DNA of 12,778 nucleotides from Bacteroidota bacterium. Its GTDB lineage: Bacteria; Bacteroidota; Bacteroidia; Flavobacteriales_F; PHOS-HE28. The stretch is from NCBI GenBank assembly GCA_963169595.1, contig CAUJFM010000045.1, forward strand, positions 1 through 12,778. The letters run 5' to 3'. Positions 5,777-12,778 of the stretch are shown here, piece by piece (the first letter of the stretch is position 1; every line of letters starts with the position of its first letter). Below the pieces are notes generated by a model. The model was not told where the DNA came from. It saw only the letters and a list, made by a program, of their open reading frames with translations, and ran no database searches. The position numbers and the translations under genes are program-made.

Positions 5777-8284
5777 CACCATCACCGGGATGGAGAGGGG
5801 GCCGTCACCTTGGGCGATGCGCACGGTGTACAGGCCATCCGCGGCTTCGTCAAGCACCACGAACAAGGCTCCGGCAGTACCCTCCAGCCGGTAACGGACC
5901 GGCCTGCCCGTGGGGTCCACCACGCCCAGTACATGCTCGGGTGCGGCCACCGTGACCCGGAAACGGCCATCGTTCGGGTTGGGCAGCGCCACCGGCCGCT
6001 CCACCTTCCAGAGAGCATGCACCTCGGAGGAGGTGTATGCTTCCTCATCGGCGTCATGCACCACCAAGCGGTAGTAGTTGTCGCCCGGCAGCGGAGCATG
6101 GTCGTTCCAGCGGGTGGTGAGGGTCAGGGTGGAGTTACCCGCAGCGGGCAGCTCCGTCACCGTGCTCCAGGTCAGGGCATCCGGTGAACGCTGCAGTTCG
6201 TAGCGCACGGTGTTCGTCTCCGAGGCCGTGGTCCATTCCACCGCGATGTGCGAGGCTTGTGGTGTGGCGTTCAAGGATACCAGTTCCACCGGCAGGATGA
6301 TCGGCGTGCAGCTCACCACGGCCGTGCCACCGAAGACCAGGGGCACCGAGGTGGTCACCGAGCTCCAGTTGGAGAAGCAGATGATGTAGAGGTCGCCCGT
6401 GTTCACCATCAAGGGAGGCTCGAAGTTCGATGCATCACCTCCTGCGGGGATGGTCGAGACCAGCCCGGTGCCTCCATAGCTCACCCCGTTCCAGTTGCAG
6501 CGGACGGGCGGCACGGTGTTGCCGGAGATCTGCCCGCAGGTGTTGTTGGTGAAGGGGTACATGATCCAGTCGTAGAAGCCGGATTGCGTGCCCAGCCCGC
6601 CGAAGGTGAACTCCAGGGAGCCACCGCTCTGGATGTTCACCACCATCCAGGTGCTGTTGAGCTCGTTGTTGCGCAGACACCCATAGTTGTCCGTCCCCCA
6701 GGTGCTGTTAACACCGTCCAGGGAGAGCAGGTCGGGGTTGCCCAGGGACCCCAATGGCGGTATCTCGCTCACGTTGCCATAGCCGTTCGGGTCGATCTGG
6801 AAGCTGATGTCGGTGCACACGTTCACCGCCTGAGGGCAATCACTGGCCGTTACGGGACCGGTGCCGCCGCAGTTCCCGGCCGGTACGCCCACGGGCACGG
6901 TGACGTTCGCGCCAAAGCCCGATGCCAAGGTGCCGGTCTGCACGATGACACCGCCCGAGGTGAGCAGCGTCCAGGCGGCACCGTTCCAGCCATCACCGAA
7001 GGAATCGAACAGCTGCATGGTGTAGCAGCCGGGCACCAGGCAGGCCGTTGTGGTGATCGGCGCAGCGCCCGTGGCCACCACCGCCGTGTTGCTCACAAGC
7101 GCCCAGCTCACTTCCGCGGGGTACGAACCACCCGTGACCTGCAGGATGTAGTTGGTGCAGCCACTACCACCGCCGGTGCATGAGGTGCAGGTGATGGAGG
7201 TGGTGCAGCACACCGATGCCGTGCCGCAGGCGGCGTTGGTGTTGTAATGGATGTAGTAAGTGCCATTGGCCGGTGCGGTGAAGGTGAGCGGCGCATTGCC
7301 CTGGGCCACGGCCGGTCCATTGTAGGTGGTCTGTCGCACGGTGACATAGCCCCCGCACGAGCTGGTGATCTGGTAGGTGGATCCCGCCACCAACCCGGTG
7401 ATCGTATTGTACTCGTTCTGGTAGGTGCACGTGCTGATGGTGAGCGGCGTGGAGTTGGTCGGTGCTGCCACCGTCCCGAAGGCCGTGGTGTTCACACAGC
7501 CAGTGGTGCCCGAACAGGACGTGCAGGTGATGGTGGTGGTGCAGCATAGTGCGGCGGTGCCGCAGGCCGCATTGGTGTTGTAGTGTACGTAGTAGGTGCC
7601 TGCGGCCGGCGCCGTGAAGGTGAGCGGGGCATTGCCCTGGGCCACCACCGGACCATTGAAGGTGTTCTGCCGCACGGTGATGTACCCGCCGCAGGAGCTG
7701 TTCAGTTGATAGGTGGATCCCGCCACAATACCGGTGATCGTGTTGTACTCGGTCTGGTATGTGCAGGTGCTGATGGTGAGCGGCGTGGAGTTGGTCGGAG
7801 CGGCCGCCGTGCCGAAGGCGGTGGCGTTCACGCAGCCGGAAACTGCGCCGCAGGAGGTGCACGTGATCGTGGTGGTGCAGCAGGTGGAGGCCGTGCCGCA
7901 GGCCGCGTTGGTGTTGAAGTGCAGATAATAGTTGCCGGCCACCGGTGCGGTGAAGGTGAGCGGTGCATTGCCATTGGCCACCAGCGTTCCATTGAAGGTG
8001 CCCCTGCGCACGGTGATGTACCCGCCGCAGGAACTGGTCACCTGGTAGGTCGCTCCCGCCACCACACCCGTGATGGTGTTGTACTCGCCTTGGAAGGTGC
8101 AGGTGCTGATGGTGAGCGCCGTGCCGTTGGTGGGTGCTGCGGCCGTACCGAAGGCAGTGGCGTTGGTGCATTGCGCGATCGTGCTGCCCACAGCGGAGGC
8201 CAGCATCAAGGCCACCAGGGTCCAACGAAGCAGGCCAGGCACCAAGGGGGCGATCGCCGAAGGAAGGATGGTGCGCTGTTGCAT
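5765..8284 (-). CDS. T9SS-secreted protein with three Cys-rich repeats
   Basis: A 839-residue secreted protein. A signal peptide covers about 1-37 (hydrophobic 21-36, probable cut at STIA-Q). Three tandem repeats follow: 39-150, 151-262 and 263-375. Each is about 112 residues with eight fixed Cys (unit positions 1, 24, 48, 91, 97, 98, 104, 107) and motifs EYNTITG, SSCGGYITVR, APLTFTAP and NTNAACGTA. They look like beta-sandwich domains of the pre-peptidase C type, held by disulfides. Next come a region with FDSFGDGWNG (426-435), a domain at about 482-658 seen in other large Bacteroidota secreted proteins (DCPQAVNVCTD, QIDPNGYG), a fibronectin-III-like part starting ILPVELVSLNA (663-673), and a C-terminal type A sorting domain (about 756-839, PNPNDGRF at 768-775). 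It should cross the outer membrane through the type IX system and be attached or released. No catalytic motif is visible; adhesion or a structural role is a guess. It is second in an operon, 3 bases after the small exported protein. Confidence 0.9.
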   Translation of the reverse strand: MQQRTILPSAIAPLVPGLLRWTLVALMLASAVGSTIAQCTNATAFGTAAAPTNGTALTISTCTFQGEYNTITGVVAGATYQVTSSCGGYITVRRGTFNGTLVANGNAPLTFTAPVAGNYYLHFNTNAACGTASTCCTTTITCTSCGAVSGCVNATAFGTAAAPTNSTPLTISTCTYQTEYNTITGIVAGSTYQLNSSCGGYITVRQNTFNGPVVAQGNAPLTFTAPAAGTYYVHYNTNAACGTAALCCTTTITCTSCSGTTGCVNTTAFGTVAAPTNSTPLTISTCTYQNEYNTITGLVAGSTYQITSSCGGYVTVRQTTYNGPAVAQGNAPLTFTAPANGTYYIHYNTNAACGTASVCCTTSITCTSCTGGGSGCTNYILQVTGGSYPAEVSWALVSNTAVVATGAAPITTTACLVPGCYTMQLFDSFGDGWNGAAWTLLTSGGVIVQTGTLASGFGANVTVPVGVPAGNCGGTGPVTASDCPQAVNVCTDISFQIDPNGYGNVSEIPPLGSLGNPDLLSLDGVNSTWGTDNYGCLRNNELNSTWMVVNIQSGGSLEFTFGGLGTQSGFYDWIMYPFTNNTCGQISGNTVPPVRCNWNGVSYGGTGLVSTIPAGGDASNFEPPLMVNTGDLYIICFSNWSSVTTSVPLVFGGTAVVSCTPIILPVELVSLNATPQASHIAVEWTTASETNTVRYELQRSPDALTWSTVTELPAAGNSTLTLTTRWNDHAPLPGDNYYRLVVHDADEEAYTSSEVHALWKVERPVALPNPNDGRFRVTVAAPEHVLGVVDPTGRPVRYRLEGTAGALFVVLDEAADGLYTVRIAQGDGPLSIPVMVQGR
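7160..8170 (-). repeat. three tandem 336-base coding repeats
   Basis: Repeat 1 covers 8170-7835, repeat 2 covers 7834-7499 and repeat 3 covers 7498-7160 (339 bases, one extra Gly codon). The units are in frame and strongly conserved, for instance APLTFTAP and NTNAACGTA in all three. Repeats 2 and 3 are closer to each other (TPLTISTCTYQ, GPxVAQGNAP) than to repeat 1. Such repeats can gain or lose units by recombination. Confidence 0.93.
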
Positions 8285-8287
8285 GGC

Positions 8288-8689
8288 CTAACGGGTCTGG
8301 TCGGCTTCCCGGCAGGGCCCGGGTTCGAGGTGTCGGAACGGCGCACTGCCCACCACCGAGCGGGTCACGCAACGCACCCGCACGCCATGTGGCTCAAGCA
8401 GGGCGTTCAGAGCGGCATCGTCCAGAGTGCATGAGGGGTGCATCTGCACCATCAGGTTCTGCGTGTGTACATCGAAGCGGCTCACCACCACGCCGTCCTG
8501 CTCGTTCACCAGCAGGCTCAGCTGTCGCGCCTGTTGCGGGCTCTGAAGGCCGGCGACCAGGGCCTGCAACTGATGCAGGTCCGTTTGTTGGGCCCGCGCG
8601 GGCATCGCAGCGCCGACATAAAGCAGCGCTACGAGCGACATTTCTCGCAGGAAAACGCCAAATTGCCGCTTGCAGAACCACATATGCAT
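8288..8689 (-). CDS. small exported protein with HMA-like fold (function unknown)
   Basis: A protein of 133 residues from the ATG on 8689-8687, or 131 from 8683-8681. The N-terminus has a basic stretch (CKRQFGVFLR) and a hydrophobic stretch (SLVALLYVGAAM) with a signal-peptidase site near PARA-QQ, so it is probably periplasmic. The middle (LLVNEQDGVVVSRFDV, then LMVQMHPSCTLDDAALNALL and HGVRV) has the beta-alpha-beta-beta-alpha-beta rhythm of heavy-metal-associated (HMA) ferredoxin-like domains, but lacks their CxxC metal site. Three Cys lie in the second half, none as a pair. I do not recognise a named family. It is first in an operon with the T9SS repeat protein 3 bases downstream, so it may help that protein's folding, export or disulfides; this is inference. 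A promoter is visible at 8693-8723. Its start overlaps that of mazG on the other strand. Confidence 0.75.
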   Translation of the reverse strand: MHMWFCKRQFGVFLREMSLVALLYVGAAMPARAQQTDLHQLQALVAGLQSPQQARQLSLLVNEQDGVVVSRFDVHTQNLMVQMHPSCTLDDAALNALLEPHGVRVRCVTRSVVGSAPFRHLEPGPCREADQTR

Positions 8690-9050
8690 GTTCAATAATA
8701 AAAAGGAAGTTCCGGAAAGTCAAGGTCCTGTGTCCGCCTTGCAGGCCGAGGTCCACCAATGGATCGGCGATATCGGGGTGCGCTACTTCGATCCGCTCAC
8801 CAACATGGCCATGCTCTCCGAGGAGGTGGGCGAGGTGGCCCGCATCATGGCCCGTCGCTACGGGGAGCAGAGCGAAAAGGAGAGCGACAAGGCCAGGGAC
8901 CTGGGTGAGGAACTGGCCGATGTGCTCTTCGTGGTGCTGTGCCTGGCCAACCAGACCGGCACAGACCTGCAGGCGGCCTGGGCGCGGCGCATGGAGGCCA
9001 AGACCAAGCGCGATGCACAGCGCCACAAGGACAACCCCAAGCTGGGTTGA
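8688..9050 (+). CDS. mazG: MazG-type nucleotide pyrophosphohydrolase
   Basis: A 120-residue all-alpha NTP pyrophosphohydrolase of the short, single-domain MazG group. It would cleave (d)NTPs to NMP and diphosphate, removing abnormal nucleotides. The metal-binding signatures are LSEEVGEVAR (43-52, E45, E46, E49) and LGEELADVLF (72-81, E75 and D78), joined by RRYGEQSEKESDK (56-68), as in Bacteroidota members. The tail KTKRDAQRHKDNPKLG is also typical. The ATG at 8688 is preferred; a TTG at 8670 would add six residues, and a GTG near codon 15 is an alternative, since family N-termini often begin close to ALQAEVHQWI. It starts head-to-head with the exported-protein gene, sharing two bases of start codon. 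The next gene, 69 bases on, appears to have its own promoter. Confidence 0.93.
   Translation: MFNNKKEVPESQGPVSALQAEVHQWIGDIGVRYFDPLTNMAMLSEEVGEVARIMARRYGEQSEKESDKARDLGEELADVLFVVLCLANQTGTDLQAAWARRMEAKTKRDAQRHKDNPKLG
8693..8723 (-). promoter_or_regulatory. candidate promoter of the T9SS operon, inside mazG
   Basis: On the minus strand, TTG (8723-8721) is followed by 20 bases and TATTATTG (8700-8693), 7 of 8 to the -7 consensus TAnnTTTG. The box ends 3 bases before the ATG at 8689, so the mRNA would be leaderless or start within the first codons. The whole promoter lies in codons 2-12 of the divergent mazG gene. A start at the in-frame ATG on 8683 would leave a leader of a few bases. Confidence 0.5.
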
Positions 9051-9062
9051 CGCCCTTATTCC

Positions 9063-9092
9063 TTGCCGGGAAAGGGGATCATCCTATTTTCA
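9063..9092 (+). promoter_or_regulatory. candidate promoter of the 543-residue protein gene
   Basis: TTG (9063-9065) is followed by exactly 19 bases and TATTTTCA (9085-9092). The -7 half matches TAnnTTTG at 6 of 8 positions, counting the two free bases. It lies in the 69-base gap after mazG and would give a leader of roughly 20-25 bases before the ATG at 9120. Confidence 0.4.
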
Positions 9093-9119
9093 CCGCTCAT
9101 CCTTTCCTTCCTTCCATCG

Positions 9120-10751
9120 ATGAGGCTCCTTCGACCCGCCGTGCTGGCCCTGCTCGCCACCGCCACCATTCCCCACATGCACGCACAGGCCGGCGCCGAC
9201 AAGGTGAAGGTGAAGGTGCGCATCAGCAGCGATGATGATGCCAAGGCCAAACTACGCCCGGTGGGCATGGTGCGGTCCACGCCCAATCACATCATGATGA
9301 TGCGCAGCGGTGAGTTCGATGTGCGCGCCTTCGGCACGTTGAAGACCACGCTGGACCTCTACGACCGCAACAAGCTCACCTATGTGCGCAGCCAGGAACC
9401 CGGCACCATGTCCTCCACGGGCGAGGAGGTGAAGGTGGACGACCTGGTGTACTTCGGAGGCAGGACCATGCTCATCGGGCATTCCATCACCGACAGGGGG
9501 GTCACCGCGCATTATCAGGTGCAGGACCCGGCGCTCACCAAGCTCACCCGGCGCTACGAACCCTTGGTCACGTGGAACGCCACGGTGAAGGAGCGGCGCC
9601 CCGGAATGGTCACGGCCGGTTCAGCCCTGCGCACACCCTTCTTCACCAGGATCTCCCGCGATTCGTCGCACATGATCATCTCCAGCCCGGAGATCCGGGA
9701 TAGCGGGACCAAGGAGGCCTACTACCTCGTGGCCAGCATCAGCGCTGACATGACCGTGAACTGGCAGCGTGTGGTGAACGTGGATGTGCGTGCTTCCAAG
9801 TCCACCATCGAGGACCTGGCGGTGGACAACAACGGGAACGCCTACTTCGTGGTGAAGAACGACCTGGAGCGCGAGGAGACGAAAGGCCGGAAGGCGAGGC
9901 ATGCGATCAAGTTGTTCGTGGTCACCGCCGATGGCGACCAGGAGGCCACGGTGGACCTGCCGGGGGACAACTTCGCCACCAGCGCCACGCTCTCACATAC
10001 GGATGAGGATGCGGTGGTGTGTGCCGGTGTGTATGGTGCGGAGGAGGAGAAGCGGAACAAGAAGATCGGCAATTTCGTCACCGTGTTCAAGGCGGGCTCG
10101 ACCGAGGTGGTCAACACCGTGGTGATCCCTTTCACGGGCACCGGGCTTGAAGGGGAGGCGGATGATGAGGAGGACACGAAGGCCGAGGCCAAGGACAAGG
10201 GCCGGATGGACTACAACACCGATGTCATCGCTTTGATCCCCCGCAGCGATGGCAGCTTCTTCCTGGTGAACGAGGTGTTCTATATCGTCATTGTCACCGA
10301 TGCACAGACCGGGCGTCAGACCACCAAGTACGTGCACGGTCCGGTGCAGGTGCGCTGCCTGGAGAAGGACGGCAGTGAACGCTGGTCCACCATCTTCCGG
10401 CGCTGGGTGAGCAGTGGCAGCTACATCGTGGGCCGCGTGTTCTGCGCCGAGTTCGAGGACCAGCTCTTCCTGTTCATGCTCGACAGTGAGGAGATGGCCG
10501 AGCGGCGCAAGGCGGGCGACAGGATCACCTCCAGGCACATCAAGAACCCCTATTCGGCCTATGTGGCCTTCGATGACAAGGGCGGGTTCAAGATCAAGCC
10601 CGTGCTGCGCAGCGACAAGAACGAGGACTACATCAGCGGCTGGGAGCTGGTGCGCACCGGCCCCAACGAGTACTTCGCGCTGGGCACGGAGAAGATCTTC
10701 GGCGGGCGTTTCCTGCCGGTGAAGATCGAGTTCAGCAAGGAGACGAAGTGA
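9120..10751 (+). CDS. exported protein of unknown function
   Basis: I do not recognise this 543-residue protein. An in-frame TTG at 9063 is upstream, but the ATG at 9120 gives a clean signal peptide, MRLLRPAVLALLATATIPHMHAQA, with a likely cut near residues 22-24. The mature part has scattered beta-strand segments resembling propeller blades: VDNNGNAYFVVKND, DGSFFLVNEVFYIVIV, YSAYVAFDDKGGFKI and NEYFALGTEKIFGG. An acidic and Lys-rich low-complexity stretch lies at about 344-362 (GEADDEEDTKAEAKDKG). I see no C-terminal T9SS sorting domain, lipobox or catalytic motif, so a soluble periplasmic protein is the best guess. It appears to be transcribed alone: a candidate promoter lies in the 69-base gap after mazG, and it ends 4 bases before the converging waaA stop. 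Base composition resembles its neighbours. Confidence 0.85.
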   Translation: MRLLRPAVLALLATATIPHMHAQAGADKVKVKVRISSDDDAKAKLRPVGMVRSTPNHIMMMRSGEFDVRAFGTLKTTLDLYDRNKLTYVRSQEPGTMSSTGEEVKVDDLVYFGGRTMLIGHSITDRGVTAHYQVQDPALTKLTRRYEPLVTWNATVKERRPGMVTAGSALRTPFFTRISRDSSHMIISSPEIRDSGTKEAYYLVASISADMTVNWQRVVNVDVRASKSTIEDLAVDNNGNAYFVVKNDLEREETKGRKARHAIKLFVVTADGDQEATVDLPGDNFATSATLSHTDEDAVVCAGVYGAEEEKRNKKIGNFVTVFKAGSTEVVNTVVIPFTGTGLEGEADDEEDTKAEAKDKGRMDYNTDVIALIPRSDGSFFLVNEVFYIVIVTDAQTGRQTTKYVHGPVQVRCLEKDGSERWSTIFRRWVSSGSYIVGRVFCAEFEDQLFLFMLDSEEMAERRKAGDRITSRHIKNPYSAYVAFDDKGGFKIKPVLRSDKNEDYISGWELVRTGPNEYFALGTEKIFGGRFLPVKIEFSKETK

Positions 10752-10766
10752 CGCGCTAAAGCGTGT
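10751..10766. terminator. weak hairpin between converging genes
   Basis: ACGCGC (10751-10756) can pair with GCGTGT (10761-10766) around a TAAA loop, with one G-T wobble. It covers the 4-base gap between the stop of the exported protein and the stop of waaA. It has no T-tract, so this is a weak candidate for a shared terminator. Confidence 0.25.
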
Positions 10767-12036
10767 GCAGCACGTGCTCCGCCACCACCTGGGTGGCGCC
10801 CGAACGTTCGCGCACATAACGTGCGGCCGCTTCACCTGCGGCGCGTCGCGAACCCGCATCGTGAAGCAACCCCTTGAGCACGCTGGAGAGCTCATCGGCG
10901 TCCTTCACCGCGAACCCACCGCCCGCATCGATCAGGCCTTTCGCCTCGGCGAACTTGCCATGCTGCGGTCCGAAGATCACCGGCAGGCCCCAGGCCGCGG
11001 GCTCCAACAGGCTGTGGATGCCATCGCCGAAGCCGCCGCCCACGTAGGCCATATCGCCATGGCGGTACAGCCGGGCCAGCAGCCCCATGCGGTCCACCAG
11101 CAGCGTTCCATCGGCCGCCTGGCCCAGGGTGTGACGCACACTGTCCACGGGGGAATGCTCCACTTCGCTCCAGCGGGCCAGTGGCTTCGGGAAGCGTTGT
11201 TCGATGGTGCGCAGGTGCGGTGCATCCAGCTCGTGCGGCACCACCAGCAGTTTGGGCGCGCGCCCCATCAGCTTGAAGGCATCCAACAGCAGCGCTTCAT
11301 CCGCCGGCCAGGTGCTGCCGCACACCAGCACGGGTCCCTCGCCCCGGAACGCTGCCGCCAGGGGGAGCGCCTCGTCAGCCTTCACAATGGCGCGCACCCG
11401 GTCGAAGCGTGTGTCGCCGCTCACCGTCACGTTGCGCAGGCCGATCCCTGCGAGCAGCGCGCGTGAGGCCTCGTCCTGCACGAAGAGCTGCGTGAAGCCG
11501 CCCAGCATGCTGCGCCACGCACCGCCGTACCACCGGAAAAAGGGCTGGCCGGACCTGAAGATGCCCGAGATCAGGTGCACCGGAATGCCGCGTTGGCGCA
11601 GGGCGGCCAGGTGTTGCGGCCAGAACTCGTATTTCACCCACAGCACGGTGCGCGGCCGCACCAGGTCCAGCAGGCGCCTGGCGTTCGTGGCGCTGTCCGG
11701 CGGCAGGTACTCCACGTGCGTCACCAGACTGCCAGGGTCTGTGGAGCCCAGGTCCTTGCGGGCCTCGTAGCCGCTGGGGCTGAAGAAGGTGAGCAGCACC
11801 GGCAGTTCGGGCCGGGCACGCTTGATGGCCTCCAGCACCGGACGGCCCTGCTCGAACTCGCCCACGCTGGCGCAGTGCATCCACAGGCAACCCTGCAGGG
11901 CCTCGCGCCGGGCTTCCAGCCGCTCCCACAGTCCTTCACGTCCTGCGCGCCATTGCCTGGCCTTGGGCACGAAGGGTGCGGCGATGCGCACGCCAAGGTG
12001 GTAGAGGCCCGTGCCCAGGTCGAGGAGGAGCGGCAT
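10756..12036 (-). CDS. waaA: Kdo transferase WaaA (KdtA)
   Basis: WaaA transfers 3-deoxy-D-manno-octulosonic acid (Kdo) from CMP-Kdo to the lipid A precursor on the inner face of the inner membrane. The 426-residue length is normal for this GT30, GT-B fold enzyme. The N-terminal membrane-associated helix covers about 1-22. The catalytic Glu is E60 in CASVGEFEQ (55-63). Other family motifs are KYEFWP (135-140), GDTRFDRV (207-214), GSTWPADE (240-247), VPHE (266-269) and the CMP-Kdo-binding GGGFGDGIHSLLEPAAWG (333-350). The ATG at 12036 shares its A with the TGA stop of the upstream barrel gene, so translation is probably coupled. The number of Kdo units it adds cannot be read from sequence. Confidence 0.96.
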   Translation of the reverse strand: MPLLLDLGTGLYHLGVRIAAPFVPKARQWRAGREGLWERLEARREALQGCLWMHCASVGEFEQGRPVLEAIKRARPELPVLLTFFSPSGYEARKDLGSTDPGSLVTHVEYLPPDSATNARRLLDLVRPRTVLWVKYEFWPQHLAALRQRGIPVHLISGIFRSGQPFFRWYGGAWRSMLGGFTQLFVQDEASRALLAGIGLRNVTVSGDTRFDRVRAIVKADEALPLAAAFRGEGPVLVCGSTWPADEALLLDAFKLMGRAPKLLVVPHELDAPHLRTIEQRFPKPLARWSEVEHSPVDSVRHTLGQAADGTLLVDRMGLLARLYRHGDMAYVGGGFGDGIHSLLEPAAWGLPVIFGPQHGKFAEAKGLIDAGGGFAVKDADELSSVLKGLLHDAGSRRAAGEAAARYVRERSGATQVVAEHVLHTL

Positions 12037-12778
12037 CAGTAGTAGTGGTACCGGTCGTCGCTCTGCTGGTAGATGGGCAGTGACCAGCCGACCCGGATGC
12101 CCGAGAGCAGGTCGAAACGGCCGTCGGTGTTGTAGGTCTCCGTGTCGAAGTTGAAGGCCCGCAGCGACGAGGTGAAGCCGGCTTGGAACTCCACGCCGGC
12201 ATGGAAGTTCACCAAACGGCGGTTGCCGGTGTGCTGGTAGCCGAGGTAGAACATGGCCGCGGGCCCGGCGGTGAGGCGGTCATAGCCTTCCAGGTACTCG
12301 TCCTCCACCTGGGGCACCACGTTCTGCTGGGTCTGCACGCGCACCTTGTGGCGCAGGTAGCCGCCGCCCATCCGCACCAGGAGGCCGCTGTTCGGGTTGG
12401 GGCCGATCACGGGGAAGAGGCGTCCGGCGGTGAGGTAGATGCCATAGCCGCGCTCAAAGAGGAACACGTCGGACATTACACCCGCCTGGTCCACCAGCTG
12501 GCCCATGCTGTTCAGCGTGTTGCGCAGGATGCCGGGCTCGTTCACCTGGTTGCCGAAGAGGAAGCCCGCCTCGGCGCCGAAGGTCCAGTTGGTGCGGGTC
12601 TTGAAGAGCACGCTGAACCCGATGTTGCTGTTGTGGCCGAAGCGGTCGGCCAGGTCGCCGCCGGGCAGCTGGTGCGCATAGCTCAACGAGATGAGCGTCA
12701 TGGCCACGGTGCTGTCGCGCACCTGGGCCTGGGCACGGGACGGCCACAGGGCCAGCAGCAGAAGGGGGAGGAGCGCCA
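12036..12778 (-). CDS. predicted outer-membrane beta-barrel protein (5' end at window edge)
   Basis: The frame is open from the right edge to the TGA at 12038-12036. The edge-proximal codons read ALLPLLLLALWPSRAQA, then QVRDSTVAM, a signal peptide with a cut at AQA-Q. The window's last two bases fit an ATG that would need one more base, but a start further upstream with a basic residue is as likely. A GTG at 12722 would lose the signal, so I reject it. The mature part of about 230 residues alternates polar and hydrophobic residues with many Gly and aromatics (NSNIGFSVLF, WTFGAEAGFLFG, GLLVRMGGGYLRHKV, AAMFYLGYQ, VNFHAGVEFQAGF) and ends in aromatics (YHYY), as in small outer-membrane barrels. 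No named family is recognised. The one-base overlap with waaA suggests a shared envelope-building unit. Confidence 0.8.
   Translation of the reverse strand, partial: ALLPLLLLALWPSRAQAQVRDSTVAMTLISLSYAHQLPGGDLADRFGHNSNIGFSVLFKTRTNWTFGAEAGFLFGNQVNEPGILRNTLNSMGQLVDQAGVMSDVFLFERGYGIYLTAGRLFPVIGPNPNSGLLVRMGGGYLRHKVRVQTQQNVVPQVEDEYLEGYDRLTAGPAAMFYLGYQHTGNRRLVNFHAGVEFQAGFTSSLRAFNFDTETYNTDGRFDLLSGIRVGWSLPIYQQSDDRYHYY

Noticed and set aside
6248..8434. Forward reading frames opposite the T9SS repeat gene
   Set aside because: Gly/Arg/His-rich shadows that follow the period of the coding repeats on the other strand.
8670..8687. TTG start for mazG
   Set aside because: Adds six residues with no family support and extends further into the divergent gene; ATG at 8688 is available.
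9063..9119. TTG start for the exported 543-residue protein
   Set aside because: It would put 19 residues before the signal peptide; the ATG at 9120 gives a standard signal sequence.
10765..11466. Forward reading frame opposite waaA
   Set aside because: Antisense shadow of a complete Kdo transferase.

Overview
The window is a gene-dense, fairly GC-rich chromosomal segment of a Bacteroidota bacterium, most likely from the order Flavobacteriales. Three things support this: a T9SS-type secreted protein with a C-terminal sorting domain, a gldA-type gliding-motility ATPase, and a perfect Bacteroidota promoter (TTTG-N19-TACATTTG) in front of rplU. No Shine-Dalgarno sequences stand out, as is usual for the phylum. 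I see no rRNA, tRNA, CRISPR array, transposase or phage gene.

Layout. Positions 1-384 (-) hold rplU (ribosomal protein L21), cut by the window edge. Positions 457-1080 are the most unusual part. A small S23/IVP-type four-helix-bundle gene (519-941, -) is tightly bracketed by arrays of a roughly 7-bp GAGTGRC repeat, and a third, inverted array beside them forms a strong hairpin. Then come metK (1096-2355, -) and gldA (2427-3335, -). A 157-bp divergent spacer with an 8-bp-period CACATG array separates gldA from a forward operon: rsgA (3493-4455), an e(P4)-type lipoprotein acid phosphatase (4471-5304) and dtd (5308-5760).

A reverse operon follows (8689 to 5765): a small exported protein, then an 839-residue T9SS substrate with three near-identical 112-residue Cys-rich repeats. 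mazG-type pyrophosphohydrolase (8688-9050, +) starts head-to-head with this operon, and the two start codons overlap. An exported 543-residue protein of unknown function (9120-10751, +) converges on waaA (10756-12036, -). waaA overlaps by one base the stop of a predicted outer-membrane beta-barrel gene that runs off the right edge (12036-12778, -).

How it fits together. Much of the window is housekeeping: translation (L21, RsgA, Dtd), methyl donor synthesis (MetK), nucleotide sanitation (MazG) and envelope building (WaaA plus a barrel protein). From memory, rsgA, dtd and mazG lie close together in many Bacteroidota, so the phosphatase and the T9SS operon look like lineage-specific additions. 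Several start codons lie 3-5 bases from a -7-like box (TACCTTCG, CATCTTTG, TATTATTG), which suggests leaderless or nearly leaderless mRNAs. No complete new defence or mobile system is evident. The best candidate for something undescribed is the repeat-bracketed four-helix-bundle cassette.
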